A DNA stretch of 64,000 nt. It comes from Kribbella pratensis (GTDB taxonomy: Bacteria; Actinomycetota; Actinomycetes; Propionibacteriales; Kribbellaceae). A program made the translations under genes and the position numbers. The first letter of the stretch is position 1. Each line of letters opens with the position of its first letter. The DNA is taken from positions 2,997,134 to 3,061,133 of the forward strand of contig NZ_SODU01000001.1 of assembly GCF_004366075.1 (NCBI RefSeq), in the 5' to 3' direction. This document shows positions 1 to 8,622 of the stretch, piece after piece. The notes below the pieces were generated by a model, which made no database searches, was not told where the DNA came from, and saw nothing but the letters and a program-made list of their open reading frames with translations.

Positions 1-1
1 C

Positions 2-166
2 GAGGCGGCAGACAACGGTGTCACGGTGTTCGGTGACGATCCGGTGACCGTCGGCATGGTCGCGGAGCGGCTGGCGGTGCTGCTGCACGCCGAGGGGTAC
101 GGCGTGGCGGTGCGTCCGGGACCGGGCAGCGAGGCGACGGTCACGTTCGGCTCACGGTCCCGATAG
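2..166 (+). CDS. C-terminal tail of an unidentified protein (5' end outside window)
   Basis: An open frame enters from the left edge and stops at the TAG at 164-166, giving the last 54 residues. The tail is Gly/Val/Ala-rich with no recognisable motif, so the function cannot be named. It lies 86 bp upstream of the DUF3105 gene on the same strand. The codon use matches the neighbours, so I read it as the end of a real gene rather than a chance frame. Confidence 0.55.
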   Translation, partial: EAADNGVTVFGDDPVTVGMVAERLAVLLHAEGYGVAVRPGPGSEATVTFGSRSR

Positions 167-252
167 TTTTCTAGGCAACTTCTCAGGGGCACCTCGTACA
201 CTGCCTTCGCACGGCGGCGCGGTGGCCGCCCCGATCCGGGAAGACCAACACT

Positions 253-969
253 GTGGGTAAAGCGTCGTCGCAGAAACAGTCGCGCCGCGAGATGATCGAG
301 AAGATGCAGCGCGAGCAGGCCCGCTCGGACCGCCGCCGCACGATCCTCATCGTGGTGTGCTCCATCGTGGTCGGCCTGGCCATCATCGCCTACCCGGCGA
401 TCAAGCTGATCCAGGACTCCCGGACCAAGAACCAGGCCCTGACCGACTTCGGCGTCGCGGCATCCGCGGCCTCCTGTGACGCGGCCACCAACGACGACGG
501 CGGCGGTACGCAGGACCACCGCCCCGACGGCGAGAAGATCGCGTACGCCGTCTCCCCGCCGTCCTCGGGCCCGCACTACGCGGTCTGGGCGCCGTTCGAC
601 AAGAAGTTCTACTCCGACGGCGACCGTCCCCCGGTCGAGAACCTGGTGCACAACCTCGAGCACGGCTACACGATCCTCTGGTACCGCGACACACTGCCGA
701 AGGACCAGATCGACCAGATCGAGAAGATCTCCAAGTCCAAGCTGCCCGACAGCTCGCTCGGCAAGTTCATCGCGGCGCCGTTCAAGGAGTCCGACGGCAA
801 GGCCTGGCCGGCCGGCAAGAACCTCGCCTTCGCGCACTGGAGCGGCCCGGACTCGGCCCAGAAGTCCTTCGGCCACCGCCAGTTCTGCGGCTCCGTCAGC
901 GGCGAGGCCCTCAAGCAGTTCATGGAAAAGTACCCAGCCACCGACGCCCAGGAACCCAACGGCGGCTGA
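253..969 (+). CDS. DUF3105 single-pass membrane protein
   Basis: A 238-aa protein with a basic, charged N-terminus (residues 1-29), one membrane helix at about 29-50 and an extracytoplasmic domain. The domain carries the DUF3105 hallmark HNLEHG at 133-138 and an upstream SGPHY at about 105-109. Cys75 and a Cys near 210 could form a disulfide outside the membrane. The GTG start at 253 gives a sensible membrane topology. The biochemical role of DUF3105 is not established; the conserved histidines suggest metal binding, which is inference. A strong hairpin repeat follows the gene. Confidence 0.85.
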   Translation: MGKASSQKQSRREMIEKMQREQARSDRRRTILIVVCSIVVGLAIIAYPAIKLIQDSRTKNQALTDFGVAASAASCDAATNDDGGGTQDHRPDGEKIAYAVSPPSSGPHYAVWAPFDKKFYSDGDRPPVENLVHNLEHGYTILWYRDTLPKDQIDQIEKISKSKLPDSSLGKFIAAPFKESDGKAWPAGKNLAFAHWSGPDSAQKSFGHRQFCGSVSGEALKQFMEKYPATDAQEPNGG

Positions 970-988
970 CCCACCCCCATCCGCGTTA

Positions 989-1066
989 GAGGGGATATCC
1001 CTACGCGTCATGGGTTCTCCCCTGGTACATGAAGGGAGAACCCGTAACGCGAGCGGATATCCCCTC
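989..1066. repeat. Nested hairpin repeat element, copy 1 (possible bidirectional terminator)
   Basis: Outer arms GAGGGGATATCC (989-1000) and GGATATCCCCTC (1055-1066) are perfectly complementary. Inside them GGGTTCTCCC (1012-1021) pairs perfectly with GGGAGAACCC (1034-1043). It fills the gap between the convergent DUF3105 and guanylyltransferase genes, where it could terminate both. A related element with the same GGGTTCTC and GGGGATA modules lies at 44931-45002, so this is a dispersed family rather than a one-off terminator. There is no T-tract. Confidence 0.75.
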
Positions 1067-1080
1067 GTGTTGTGGTGGGG

Positions 1081-2175
1081 TCAGATGTAGTTCGCGTGGT
1101 CGGATTGGACTTGGGCTACCAGGTCTTTCACGCGTTCGCCGTCGGACAGTGGGCAGACCATGGTGACGTCCTGGGTGTGGACGATGATGTGGCTGCGGAG
1201 GCCCACGGCGGCGACCAGGTGGTTCGGGTCGTCGGTGACGATGATGTTGTCGTGGGAGTCGAGCAGGCAGCTCAGGGTGACGCTGTCGGTGCGGTTCCCG
1301 TTCGGGTCGGCGTCGTACGTGTCGGCGAGCGCGGCCCACGAGCCGACGTCCAGCCAGTGCACGGGCATCGGTACGACGACCACGTCCGCGTCGACCTTGC
1401 CCTGGGAAGCCGGCTCCATGACCGCGTAGTCGACGCTGATCTTGCGCAGGTTCGGGTAGATCTCCGCGAGCGTCGCCTCCCGCTCCGGGGTGTCCCAGAC
1501 CGCGGCGACCTCACGCAGCCGCGCGGCCGATTCCGGCAGGAGCGTGTCGAGCACGTTCAGCACCGTGGAAGCCTTCCAGACGAACATCCCGGAGTTCCAC
1601 CAGAACCGCCCGGTCGCCAGGTACTCCTCGGCCGTCGCCCGGTCGGGCTTCTCCCGGAAGCGGTCCACGACGTACGCCGACGTACCCTGGATCGGCGCGC
1701 CGCGCTCGATGTACCCGAGCCCGGTGTGCGGATGCGTCGGCTCGATCCCGAACGTCACCAGCGACCGGCCGCGCGCCTCCACCACCTCGAACCCGTGCTC
1801 GATCGCCGCCCGGAACTCGTCCTCCGGGCTGATCAGATGGTCCGATCCGACGAACGCGACCACCGCGTCCGGATCGTTGCGCGCAACCACAGCGGACGCG
1901 AGACCGACGGCGTTCGCGGTGTCGCGCCGGGCCGGCTCACCGATGATGTTGTGCGGGCCGAGCTCCGGAAGCTCCTTGCGGACCACGTCGGTGATCGCAC
2001 CGACGGTGCAGACGTAGATGTTCTCCGGAGCGACCAGTCCCAGCAGCCGGTTGTACGCCACCCGCAGCAGCGACTGTCCCGCTGCCAGCGGCAGCACCTG
2101 CTTCGGCCTGTCGTCTCTGGACATCGGCCACAACCGCGTCCCTGAACCACCCGCCAGGATCACCACGTTTCGCAT
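1081..2175 (-). CDS. manC: Mannose-1-phosphate guanylyltransferase
   Basis: A 364-aa sugar-nucleotide pyrophosphorylase that should make GDP-mannose from GTP and mannose-1-phosphate in the cytoplasm, supplying mannosyl donors for envelope glycans. The N-terminus has the nucleotide-binding signature GGSGTRLWP (about 9-17) followed by RPKQ. The length fits the short form of the family, without the phosphomannose isomerase domain of long ManC/AlgA proteins. The start lies 11 bp after the stop of the NAD kinase gene on the same strand, so the two are probably co-transcribed. Specificity for mannose over a related sugar is inferred from family resemblance. Confidence 0.88.
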   Translation of the reverse strand: MRNVVILAGGSGTRLWPMSRDDRPKQVLPLAAGQSLLRVAYNRLLGLVAPENIYVCTVGAITDVVRKELPELGPHNIIGEPARRDTANAVGLASAVVARNDPDAVVAFVGSDHLISPEDEFRAAIEHGFEVVEARGRSLVTFGIEPTHPHTGLGYIERGAPIQGTSAYVVDRFREKPDRATAEEYLATGRFWWNSGMFVWKASTVLNVLDTLLPESAARLREVAAVWDTPEREATLAEIYPNLRKISVDYAVMEPASQGKVDADVVVVPMPVHWLDVGSWAALADTYDADPNGNRTDSVTLSCLLDSHDNIIVTDDPNHLVAAVGLRSHIIVHTQDVTMVCPLSDGERVKDLVAQVQSDHANYI

Positions 2176-2186
2176 GAGGAGAGACC

Positions 2187-3257
2187 CTACCGGTCGTCAC
2201 CAGGTGGCATCGGAATCCTGAGGTGCTGGAGGTCCGGAGGGATCGGCGAATCCGCGGGCTGCCAGAACAACTCGGCCTCACCGTCGAGCGCTGTCGCCGG
2301 TGCATCTGTGAGCCGGAAGCGGTCCCGCAACCGCCCGTAGAAGTCCGGCGGACGCAGCCGCACCAGCCGCAGCCGCCGTGGCGATCCGTAGACCCCGATC
2401 CAGTCCCCCGGATCGAGTACACCGCGCAGCTGCCCGTCGATGCTGACCGCGGCCTGCCCCGAGTGCGGCAGCACCCGCAGCGCGATCGGCTCGTCCGGCG
2501 CCGCGACGACCGTGCGGTTGAAGGTCATGTGCGGTGCGACCGGAGTGAACACGATCGCCTCGGTGTTCGGCGACAGGATCGGCCCGCCGGCGGCGAAGCT
2601 GTACGCCGTCGAGCCGGTCGGCGTCGCGACGATCACCGCGTCGGCGGAGTACGACGCCAGCAGCCGGCCGGACAGGTACACGCCGAGCGCCACCTGGTGA
2701 TCGCGCGCGAGCTTCTCCACCACGACGTCGTTCAACGCGGTCACGTCGAGCGCCATCCCCCAGCCGTCGCCCTCGGCCATCTCGTGCCGTACCGGCGGCG
2801 GAGGCAACGCCGGCCCGTGCCCGTACCGCAGCAGCGACTCGATCCCGCTTGGGATCTCCAACGGCCGCGACGCCCGCATCGTCAGCGTCATCCGTTCTTC
2901 GTACGTCGCTCCGCCGTGATGCACCGCCTCGAGCGCCTCTTCGACGTCCTTGCACGCGACCTCGGTGAGGAAACCGACCTTCCCGAGATCCACCCCGAGG
3001 ACGGCGGCGTCGTTCTTGGCAGCGATCCGAGCGCCGCGCAGGAACGTCCCGTCACCCCCGAGCGTGACCACCAGATCCGGATCCCCGGCGTGATGCAACT
3101 CGTCGGTCCCGGTACGCCGTTCCTGATGGTCTTTCCAGACGTCGATGTCCGTGCAACCGATACCGTGTGCGGCCGCCCAGTTCCGAACGGTCTCCGCAGT
3201 CTGAACCGCCACCGGCCGCCCCTGATGCACCACAAGCCCAAGCCGCCTAACCGCCAC
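2187..3257 (-). CDS. nadK: NAD kinase
   Basis: Phosphorylates NAD to NADP with ATP or polyphosphate. The protein has the catalytic GGDGTF motif at about residues 67-72, GKVGFLTE shortly after it, and the conserved TGSTAYSFAAGGP segment. I place the start at the GTG at 3257, which follows a GGAGGAGG ribosome-binding sequence; a longer frame reaches 3320 but would run through a hairpin. At about 356 aa it is somewhat longer than typical NAD kinases because of a C-terminal extension. It lies between a CNNM-family gene and manC on the same strand. Confidence 0.9.
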   Translation of the reverse strand: MAVRRLGLVVHQGRPVAVQTAETVRNWAAAHGIGCTDIDVWKDHQERRTGTDELHHAGDPDLVVTLGGDGTFLRGARIAAKNDAAVLGVDLGKVGFLTEVACKDVEEALEAVHHGGATYEERMTLTMRASRPLEIPSGIESLLRYGHGPALPPPPVRHEMAEGDGWGMALDVTALNDVVVEKLARDHQVALGVYLSGRLLASYSADAVIVATPTGSTAYSFAAGGPILSPNTEAIVFTPVAPHMTFNRTVVAAPDEPIALRVLPHSGQAAVSIDGQLRGVLDPGDWIGVYGSPRRLRLVRLRPPDFYGRLRDRFRLTDAPATALDGEAELFWQPADSPIPPDLQHLRIPMPPGDDR

Positions 3258-3300
3258 AACCCCTCCTCCGCGCTCGCCACCCCCACCGTAACCCGGCAAC

Positions 3301-3355
3301 TTTGTGCACCCACCAACCATTCTGAGCGCGCCGAAACGGTCGGTGGGTGCACAAA
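3301..3355. terminator. Strong hairpin between CNNM gene and nadK
   Basis: TTTGTGCACCCACC at 3301-3314 pairs perfectly with GGTGGGTGCACAAA at 3342-3355, and the stem continues after one mismatch. The loop is about 19 nt. It sits after the stop of the CNNM gene and before the nadK start on the minus strand, and has no U-tract. It could be a factor-assisted terminator or an attenuating leader of nadK. Confidence 0.6.
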
Positions 3356-3369
3356 GACGCGTGGGTGGG

Positions 3370-4449
3370 TTAGTTCGGTGGGGTGGGGCGGGTCGCGGTG
3401 ATGATGGGGTCGGTTTCGTCGTCGAACTCGCCGATGACCTCCTCGAGGAGGTCCTCCAGGGCTACCACGCCGATCGCGGTGTTGCCGCCGCAGACGACTG
3501 CCAGTTGGGCGCGTTCGTCGCGCATGGTGCGGATCGCCTTGGCTACCGGGGTCTTGTCGCCTAGTTCCAGGGCCTCCGTCATCAGGTCCGACGCGCGGCT
3601 CGTGGTGTCGCCGGCGGTGGTCACGCGGGCCGCGTCGCGGACATGCACGATGCCGCAGATCCCCGTGGATCCGTCGGGACGCGGCCCGACGACCGCGAGG
3701 CGGGAGTGACCCTCGCGGCGGCTGGTCAGCTCCACCTCGCGGGCCGATGCGGACGCCGGGACCGTGGACAGCCGTGCGATCGGCGTCATCACCTGGCCGA
3801 CCGTGGTGTTCTGCAGCGCGAGCATCGCGGTCAGCAGTTCGTGCTCGGGTTGTTCGAGGGTCCCGTATTCGCGCGAGGACTCGATCAGCAGCCGCAGCTC
3901 GTCCGGGCCGTGCGCGTTGGCGATCTCGTTCTGCGGCGTCACGCCGACCAGCCGGACGCACCGGTTCGCGATCCAGTTGAGGACGCTCAGCAGCGGGCGG
4001 AAGACGTACGTGAATCCGCGGAACGGCATCGCCAGCACCAGCGCCGCTCGCTCGGGGTTGCTGATCGCCCACGACTTCGGCGCCATCTCGCCGAGCAGGA
4101 CGTGCAGCAGGCCGATCCCGCCGACGGCGATGATCAGCGCGATCACATGCCCGACGCCTTCCGGGATATGCGCCAGCTCGAACAGCGGATGCAGCAGATG
4201 CGCGACGGCGGGTTCACTCAGCGAGCCGAGGCCCAGCGTGCACAACGTGATCCCGAGCTGAGCACCCGCGAGCATCAGCGACAGTTCGCTGACACCGGCG
4301 ATCGCGGCCCGGGCCGAACGGCTGCCGGACGCCGCCGCCTCCTCGAGCCGGTGCCGCTTGGACGCGACCAGCGCGAACTCGGCGGCCACGAAGAACCCGT
4401 TCAACGCCAGCAGTACGGCGGAGATGATCAGCGCCAGCGGCGTACTCAT
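3370..4449 (-). CDS. CNNM/CorC-type DUF21-CBS membrane protein (shorter paralogue)
   Basis: A 359-aa protein with an N-terminal DUF21 membrane domain (several helices in about residues 1-150), then a tandem CBS pair in the second half, ending directly after it. It lacks the C-terminal CorC_HlyC domain present in its neighbour. DUF21-CBS proteins are linked to magnesium and divalent-cation homeostasis and were once called hemolysins; transport in this case is inference. Its start overlaps the stop of the upstream paralogue by 4 bp (ATGA), so the two are translationally coupled and probably form a hetero-oligomer. Confidence 0.88.
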   Translation of the reverse strand: MSTPLALIISAVLLALNGFFVAAEFALVASKRHRLEEAAASGSRSARAAIAGVSELSLMLAGAQLGITLCTLGLGSLSEPAVAHLLHPLFELAHIPEGVGHVIALIIAVGGIGLLHVLLGEMAPKSWAISNPERAALVLAMPFRGFTYVFRPLLSVLNWIANRCVRLVGVTPQNEIANAHGPDELRLLIESSREYGTLEQPEHELLTAMLALQNTTVGQVMTPIARLSTVPASASAREVELTSRREGHSRLAVVGPRPDGSTGICGIVHVRDAARVTTAGDTTSRASDLMTEALELGDKTPVAKAIRTMRDERAQLAVVCGGNTAIGVVALEDLLEEVIGEFDDETDPIITATRPTPPN

Positions 4450-5783
4450 GCCGTCCGCTCCATCACGACGATGCCAGGCACCCGGCGCTCGATGGTCTGC
4501 ACCGTGAGCCGCACGAACTCAGGCGGCACCGACCGGCCGTCGTGGTCGATCCGGTGCGGAAGCTCGACGACGAGCGAATCACCGACCTCGGGGATCCGGC
4601 CGAGCCGCGCCATCACCAGACCGGACACCGTCTCGTAGTCGTCGCTCTCCGGCAGTTGTACGCCGGTCACCTCGGCGACCTCGTCGACCCGCCGTCGAGC
4701 AGGCACCACCCAGGTCCCGTCGCCGCCCTGCACCAGCCCGGTCTCCGGCAGGTCGTCCTCGTCGCGGATCTCGCCGACCAGCTCCTCGGCGATGTCCTCC
4801 AGCGACACGATGCCCGCGAACCCGCCGTACTCGTCGACGACGATGGCGAGTTGCCGGCGCGCGACCCGGAGGCGCTCGAGGACCGCGGGCAGCGGGAGGG
4901 TCGTCGGTACGGCGACGGGCTGCGACGCCAGCGATCCGACCGCGATCGTCGCCCGATCGGCCGGTTCGAGCTCGACGACCTCGCCGATCGCGACCACCCC
5001 GATCACCTCGTCGACCGAGGCCCCGATCACCGGGAACCTGCTGTGCCCCGTGTCCTGCAGCTCGACGACCCGGGTCAGCGGCTCCTCACGGTGAACGGTG
5101 ACCACGTCGACCCGCGGGACCATCGCCTCACCCGCGGTCCGGCCGCGGAAGTCAAGGCCACGGTCCAGCAGCCGCATCGTGTCCTGGTCCAGCAGGCCCT
5201 GCTCGTACGACGTCTCGATGATCCGGTCGAGCTCCTGGGCGGTCGCGCCCTGCGGCAGTTCCTCGACCGGCTCGATGCCGACGCGGCGCAGGATCCGGTT
5301 CGACGCCGAGTCGAACAGGTGGATCAGCGGCCCGGCAATGGCCAGGTACAGCAGGGTCGAGCGGGCCAGCCGGAGCGCGATCGCCTCGGCCTTCGCGATC
5401 GCCAGGTTCTTCGGCGCGAGCTCGCCGAGCACCATCTGGATGATCGTTGCCAGCAGCAAGGCGAGGATCACCGAGACCGACGTACTCACGGCGTCCGGTA
5501 CGCCGGCCGCGCCGAGCAGGTTCTCCAGACCGGCACCGAGGTACGGCTCGGCGAAGTACCCGGCGAGCAGCGCGGTGATCGTGATGCCGACCTGTGCGCC
5601 GGACAGCACGAACGACAGTCGTGCGGTGACCTTCAGCGCTCGTGCGGCGGCCGCGTCACCGTCCGCGGCCAGTGTCCGCAGGCGGCTCCGGTCGACAGCG
5701 ACGTACGAGAATTCCTGGGCGACGAAGTAGCCAGTGGCAACGGTCAGCACCAGGATCAGGCCCAGGCCGGCCAGGATCAGCAT
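4446..5783 (-). CDS. CNNM/CorC-type DUF21-CBS-CorC_HlyC membrane protein
   Basis: A 445-aa protein with a DUF21 membrane domain (about 1-190), a CBS pair (about 215-340) and a C-terminal CorC_HlyC domain (about 350-435). It is expected in the cytoplasmic membrane with the CBS pair sensing adenine nucleotides and Mg2+. It is the first gene of the leftward group and overlaps the second DUF21-CBS gene by 4 bp. Such side-by-side pairs are common in actinobacteria. The exact ion is not evident from sequence. Confidence 0.9.
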   Translation of the reverse strand: MLILAGLGLILVLTVATGYFVAQEFSYVAVDRSRLRTLAADGDAAAARALKVTARLSFVLSGAQVGITITALLAGYFAEPYLGAGLENLLGAAGVPDAVSTSVSVILALLLATIIQMVLGELAPKNLAIAKAEAIALRLARSTLLYLAIAGPLIHLFDSASNRILRRVGIEPVEELPQGATAQELDRIIETSYEQGLLDQDTMRLLDRGLDFRGRTAGEAMVPRVDVVTVHREEPLTRVVELQDTGHSRFPVIGASVDEVIGVVAIGEVVELEPADRATIAVGSLASQPVAVPTTLPLPAVLERLRVARRQLAIVVDEYGGFAGIVSLEDIAEELVGEIRDEDDLPETGLVQGGDGTWVVPARRRVDEVAEVTGVQLPESDDYETVSGLVMARLGRIPEVGDSLVVELPHRIDHDGRSVPPEFVRLTVQTIERRVPGIVVMERTA

Positions 5784-5826
5784 GGAACGACCTTATGAGA
5801 ACTCCAGCGACTCCCATAGCGCGGGG

Positions 5827-6675
5827 TCAGCCCAACTGCCGCGGGGTCTGGCGCGGCTTCCAGGCGACCACCCGGCCGTCGCGGATCAGCTCGCCGTAGA
5901 CGCCCGGATCGACGGCGTCGGCCAGGACCAGGTCGGCGATCGGTACGACGGCATCAGCCGGCGACTTCGCCTGGCTGAAGTCCTCGAACCACGGGCGGGA
6001 CGCACGGGTGTCGACCAGCCCGGGGCAGACGGACGCGACCAGGGTGTTCTCGGCGAGGTCCCGGTCCCGTCGTTCGGCCGCGACCGCGCGCACCGCGGCG
6101 ACCTGCGCCACCTTCGACGGGAGGTTGATCCACTCCGGCCAGCCCTGTGCCTGCGCCGTACCGTCGTGGACCGCCGTACGCCACTCCTCCACGACCTTCT
6201 CGACGTCCTCCAGCGAGACCTCGTCGAACCTTCCCCACAGGTCCTTCGGCAGTTGCTCCAGCGTCCCCAGCGAACTGGCCACCACGATCAGCCGTCCCCC
6301 AGGCCGCAGGATCGGCCCGAACGCCCGCAGCATGTGCTGCGCCCCGAGGTTCGCCACGTCGACGAACTCGTCGACCTGCTCCACGGGCGCCACCCCGGGC
6401 TCCAACGGCCCGACCGCGTTGGACACCACGATGTCCACAGCCCCCAGTTCGGCTGCCAGCCGCCGTACGGCTTCCCCGTCGGTCACATCGAGCACGCGCC
6501 CTTCGACCCGCGCCCTTCCTTCCACTCGAGCTGCCGCGGCGGCGACCCGCTCCGGGTTCCTGCCGGTGAGCAGGACCAGGTCCTCCGGGTTCATCCGCTG
6601 TGCCAGCTCTTCAACCAATGCATATCCGATGCCTTGATTGGCGCCGGTGACCAAAGCGATGCGTTGTTCTGTCAT
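5827..6675 (-). CDS. Short-chain dehydrogenase/reductase with altered active site
   Basis: A 282-aa Rossmann-fold protein with the NAD(P) motif TGANQGIG at residues 10-17, VSNA in the place of NNAG, and VASS for the catalytic serine. Where the family has YxxxK, this protein reads NLPSK, so the lysine is kept but the tyrosine appears replaced by Asn. It may belong to a subfamily using another residue or may not reduce carbonyls. The ATG at 6675 is preferred because the frame upstream runs into the divergent LysR gene. Divergence from a LysR regulator suggests it is the regulated target. Confidence 0.8.
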   Translation of the reverse strand: MTEQRIALVTGANQGIGYALVEELAQRMNPEDLVLLTGRNPERVAAAAARVEGRARVEGRVLDVTDGEAVRRLAAELGAVDIVVSNAVGPLEPGVAPVEQVDEFVDVANLGAQHMLRAFGPILRPGGRLIVVASSLGTLEQLPKDLWGRFDEVSLEDVEKVVEEWRTAVHDGTAQAQGWPEWINLPSKVAQVAAVRAVAAERRDRDLAENTLVASVCPGLVDTRASRPWFEDFSQAKSPADAVVPIADLVLADAVDPGVYGELIRDGRVVAWKPRQTPRQLG

Positions 6676-6745
6676 GTCTTCAACGTAGGTCTGCGACAGA
6701 TATGACTCCAACGAAAGTTCGGCACACGTGGTATGCGTAGACGTC

Positions 6746-7669
6746 ATGGACTTCACCGACGTCTCGCTGGTCGCCCTGCGCGTGTTCCGAGAGGTCTCCG
6801 AACGCGGCACGTTCACGGCCGCGGCCACTGCCCTCGGGTACACGCAGTCGGCCGTCTCCCGCCAAATCGCCAGCCTCGAACGTGCCGCCGGCAACCAGCT
6901 CCTCGAACGTCGTCGCGAAGGCGTCGCCCTCACCGACGCGGGACAGGTCGTACTGCGGAACGCCGCCGCCGTCCTGGACCAGATCGACGCCACCGCCCGC
7001 GAACTGGCCGGGCTTCCGGTCGCCGGCGGGACCGTGCGGCTGGGCTGGTTCCCGAGCGCAGGCGCGGTCTTGTTGCCACGAGCAATCAGCGCGGTACGTC
7101 GTACGCACCCGGCGATCACCGTGACGACGCGGGAAGGATCCACACCCGCGCTGGTCCGGGCGCTCCGGGCCGGGACGATCGATCTCGCGGTGATCGCGTC
7201 CGCTCCACCGTTCCGGCCGCCGGACGCCGAGTCGCCGGCGTTGAAGCTGGAGACGCTCGCGGAACGAAGCCTGCGGCTGGCGGTGCCGACCGGACATCCG
7301 CTCGCGGCGTCCGACTCGGTCGAGGTCGCGGACCTGCGAGGTCAGCGGTGGATCGCCGGGCCGGCGTCGAGCAGCGAGTTGTGGATGGGAGTGTGGCCGG
7401 GTCTGGACGAGCGGCCGGTGATCGCGCACACGGTCCGCGACTGGCTCGCGAAACTTCAGTTGGTCGCAGCCGGGGCAGGGCTCACCACGATCTCCGCGTC
7501 GATGGCGTCCGCAGTGCCGCCAGGTGTTCGGGTGGTCACGGTCCGGGGCGGGCCGCAGGAATTGCGCCGTACGCTCCTCGCCCGGCTGCCCGGCCGGATG
7601 ACCGAGCCGACAGCGCTACTGGCTGCTGCCCTTCGTGCCGCCGCCCTCGAGGTCAACCCGCCGCTCTGA
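6746..7669 (+). CDS. LysR-family transcriptional regulator
   Basis: A 307-aa regulator. The N-terminal winged helix-turn-helix (about residues 5-63) contains the typical segment GYTQSAVSRQIASLE, followed by a type-2 periplasmic-binding-like effector domain. The start at 6746 (ATG, reading MDFTDV) fits the usual LysR N-terminus better than the upstream GTG. It is divergent from the SDR gene across a 70-bp gap, the classic arrangement in which LysR controls its neighbour. The effector is unknown. Its last 54 bp overlap the 3' end of tatA on the other strand. Confidence 0.9.
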   Translation: MDFTDVSLVALRVFREVSERGTFTAAATALGYTQSAVSRQIASLERAAGNQLLERRREGVALTDAGQVVLRNAAAVLDQIDATARELAGLPVAGGTVRLGWFPSAGAVLLPRAISAVRRTHPAITVTTREGSTPALVRALRAGTIDLAVIASAPPFRPPDAESPALKLETLAERSLRLAVPTGHPLAASDSVEVADLRGQRWIAGPASSSELWMGVWPGLDERPVIAHTVRDWLAKLQLVAAGAGLTTISASMASAVPPGVRVVTVRGGPQELRRTLLARLPGRMTEPTALLAAALRAAALEVNPPL

Positions 7670-7873
7670 ACCATCCATCGGAGGCTGAGCAGCCTGCGTG
7701 ACCTGGGCGGGGGTCTCGTCGTCGTCGCCGTGCCGGGCCTTGTCGAACTCCTTCATCGCGCGGGCCGCGTTCCGGGTCAGCTCGGGGAGTTTCTTGGCGC
7801 CGAACAGCAGCACGACGATGACCAGGATGACGATCCATTCGCCGCCTTCGGGCAGCGCGAGCTCTGGCACCAT
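7616..7873 (-). CDS. tatA: Sec-independent protein translocase subunit TatA
   Basis: An 85-aa protein with a short extracytoplasmic N-terminus, one membrane helix (about 13-24), the conserved FGAKKLPEL hinge at about 24-32, an amphipathic helix and a charged, disordered tail. This is the TatA/E architecture; TatA multimers form the pore for folded Tat substrates. The tail is encoded opposite the end of the LysR gene, with a 54-bp overlap. No tatB or tatC lies nearby, which is normal in actinobacteria where tatA is often separate. Confidence 0.85.
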   Translation of the reverse strand: MVPELALPEGGEWIVILVIVVLLFGAKKLPELTRNAARAMKEFDKARHGDDDETPAQVTQAAQPPMDGSERRVDLEGGGTKGSSQ

Positions 7874-7940
7874 GACAAGCCTTCTTTCCGGTCAATCCCC
7901 GTCCAACGTACGTCGGTCCGCGAACCGTAGGGTGGGCCAT

Positions 7941-8621
7941 ATGTCACGAGTCCTGCCCGAGTTGTTCGCGGCCGCGGTCCGCCGGGACGGCGGCGCCCCG
8001 TTCCTCACCTACTACGACGACACGACCGGCGAGCGGATCGAGCTCAGCGCGGTCACCACCGCGAACTGGGTCGCGAAGACCGCCAACCTGCTCGTCGACG
8101 AGTACGACCTGGAGGCCGGCGAAACCGTCGCGATCGGCCTGCCGCCGCACTGGCTCGGCGTGGTCTGGGCGCTGTCCACCTGGTCGGTCGGCGCATCGCT
8201 GACCAGCGGCACCGGCACGCTCGCGATCACCGGGCCGGACTTCGCGATCCGCGGCGAGCGCGAGACCGTCGCCTCCGCGCTGCTTCCGCTCGGCGGCCGC
8301 TTCCGCGAGCCGCTCCCGGACGGCATCCAGGACTACGGCGCCGAGGTCTACAACCATCCGGACGTGTTCGTCCCGTTCGACCCGCCGACGCCGGCCTCCC
8401 CGGCGTACGACGACCTCAACCACGAAGCCCTGATCGGTACGGCGGAACCCGTGAGCGACCGGATCCTCGTGACGCGTACGCTGACGGACCGCGCCGGGCT
8501 GGCCCTGCTCGTCGGCGTGATCTCCGGAGGTGGTTCGATCGTGCTCTGCCGCAACCTGGACGCCGCCAAACTGGAGCGCCGGATTACGGACGAGAAGGTC
8601 GACCGAGTTCTGGAGGGGTAG
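7941..8621 (+). CDS. TIGR03089 family protein
   Basis: A 226-aa protein resembling the N-terminal part of AMP-binding acyl-CoA synthetases but lacking the catalytic core, which matches the actinobacterial TIGR03089 family. Function is unknown. The start ATG at 7941 lies in the short gap to the divergent tatA. A one-base gap separates its TAG stop (8619-8621) from the GTG of the next SDR gene. In mycobacteria a homologue sits beside an LCP gene; here the LCP gene is about 11 kb away. Confidence 0.8.
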   Translation: MSRVLPELFAAAVRRDGGAPFLTYYDDTTGERIELSAVTTANWVAKTANLLVDEYDLEAGETVAIGLPPHWLGVVWALSTWSVGASLTSGTGTLAITGPDFAIRGERETVASALLPLGGRFREPLPDGIQDYGAEVYNHPDVFVPFDPPTPASPAYDDLNHEALIGTAEPVSDRILVTRTLTDRAGLALLVGVISGGGSIVLCRNLDAAKLERRITDEKVDRVLEG

Positions 8622-8622
8622 C

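Noticed and set aside
3258..3320. Longer N-terminus for the NAD kinase
   Set aside because: The extra 21 codons are Gly-rich and read through the hairpin. The GTG at 3257 has a good ribosome-binding site and begins at the conserved family start.
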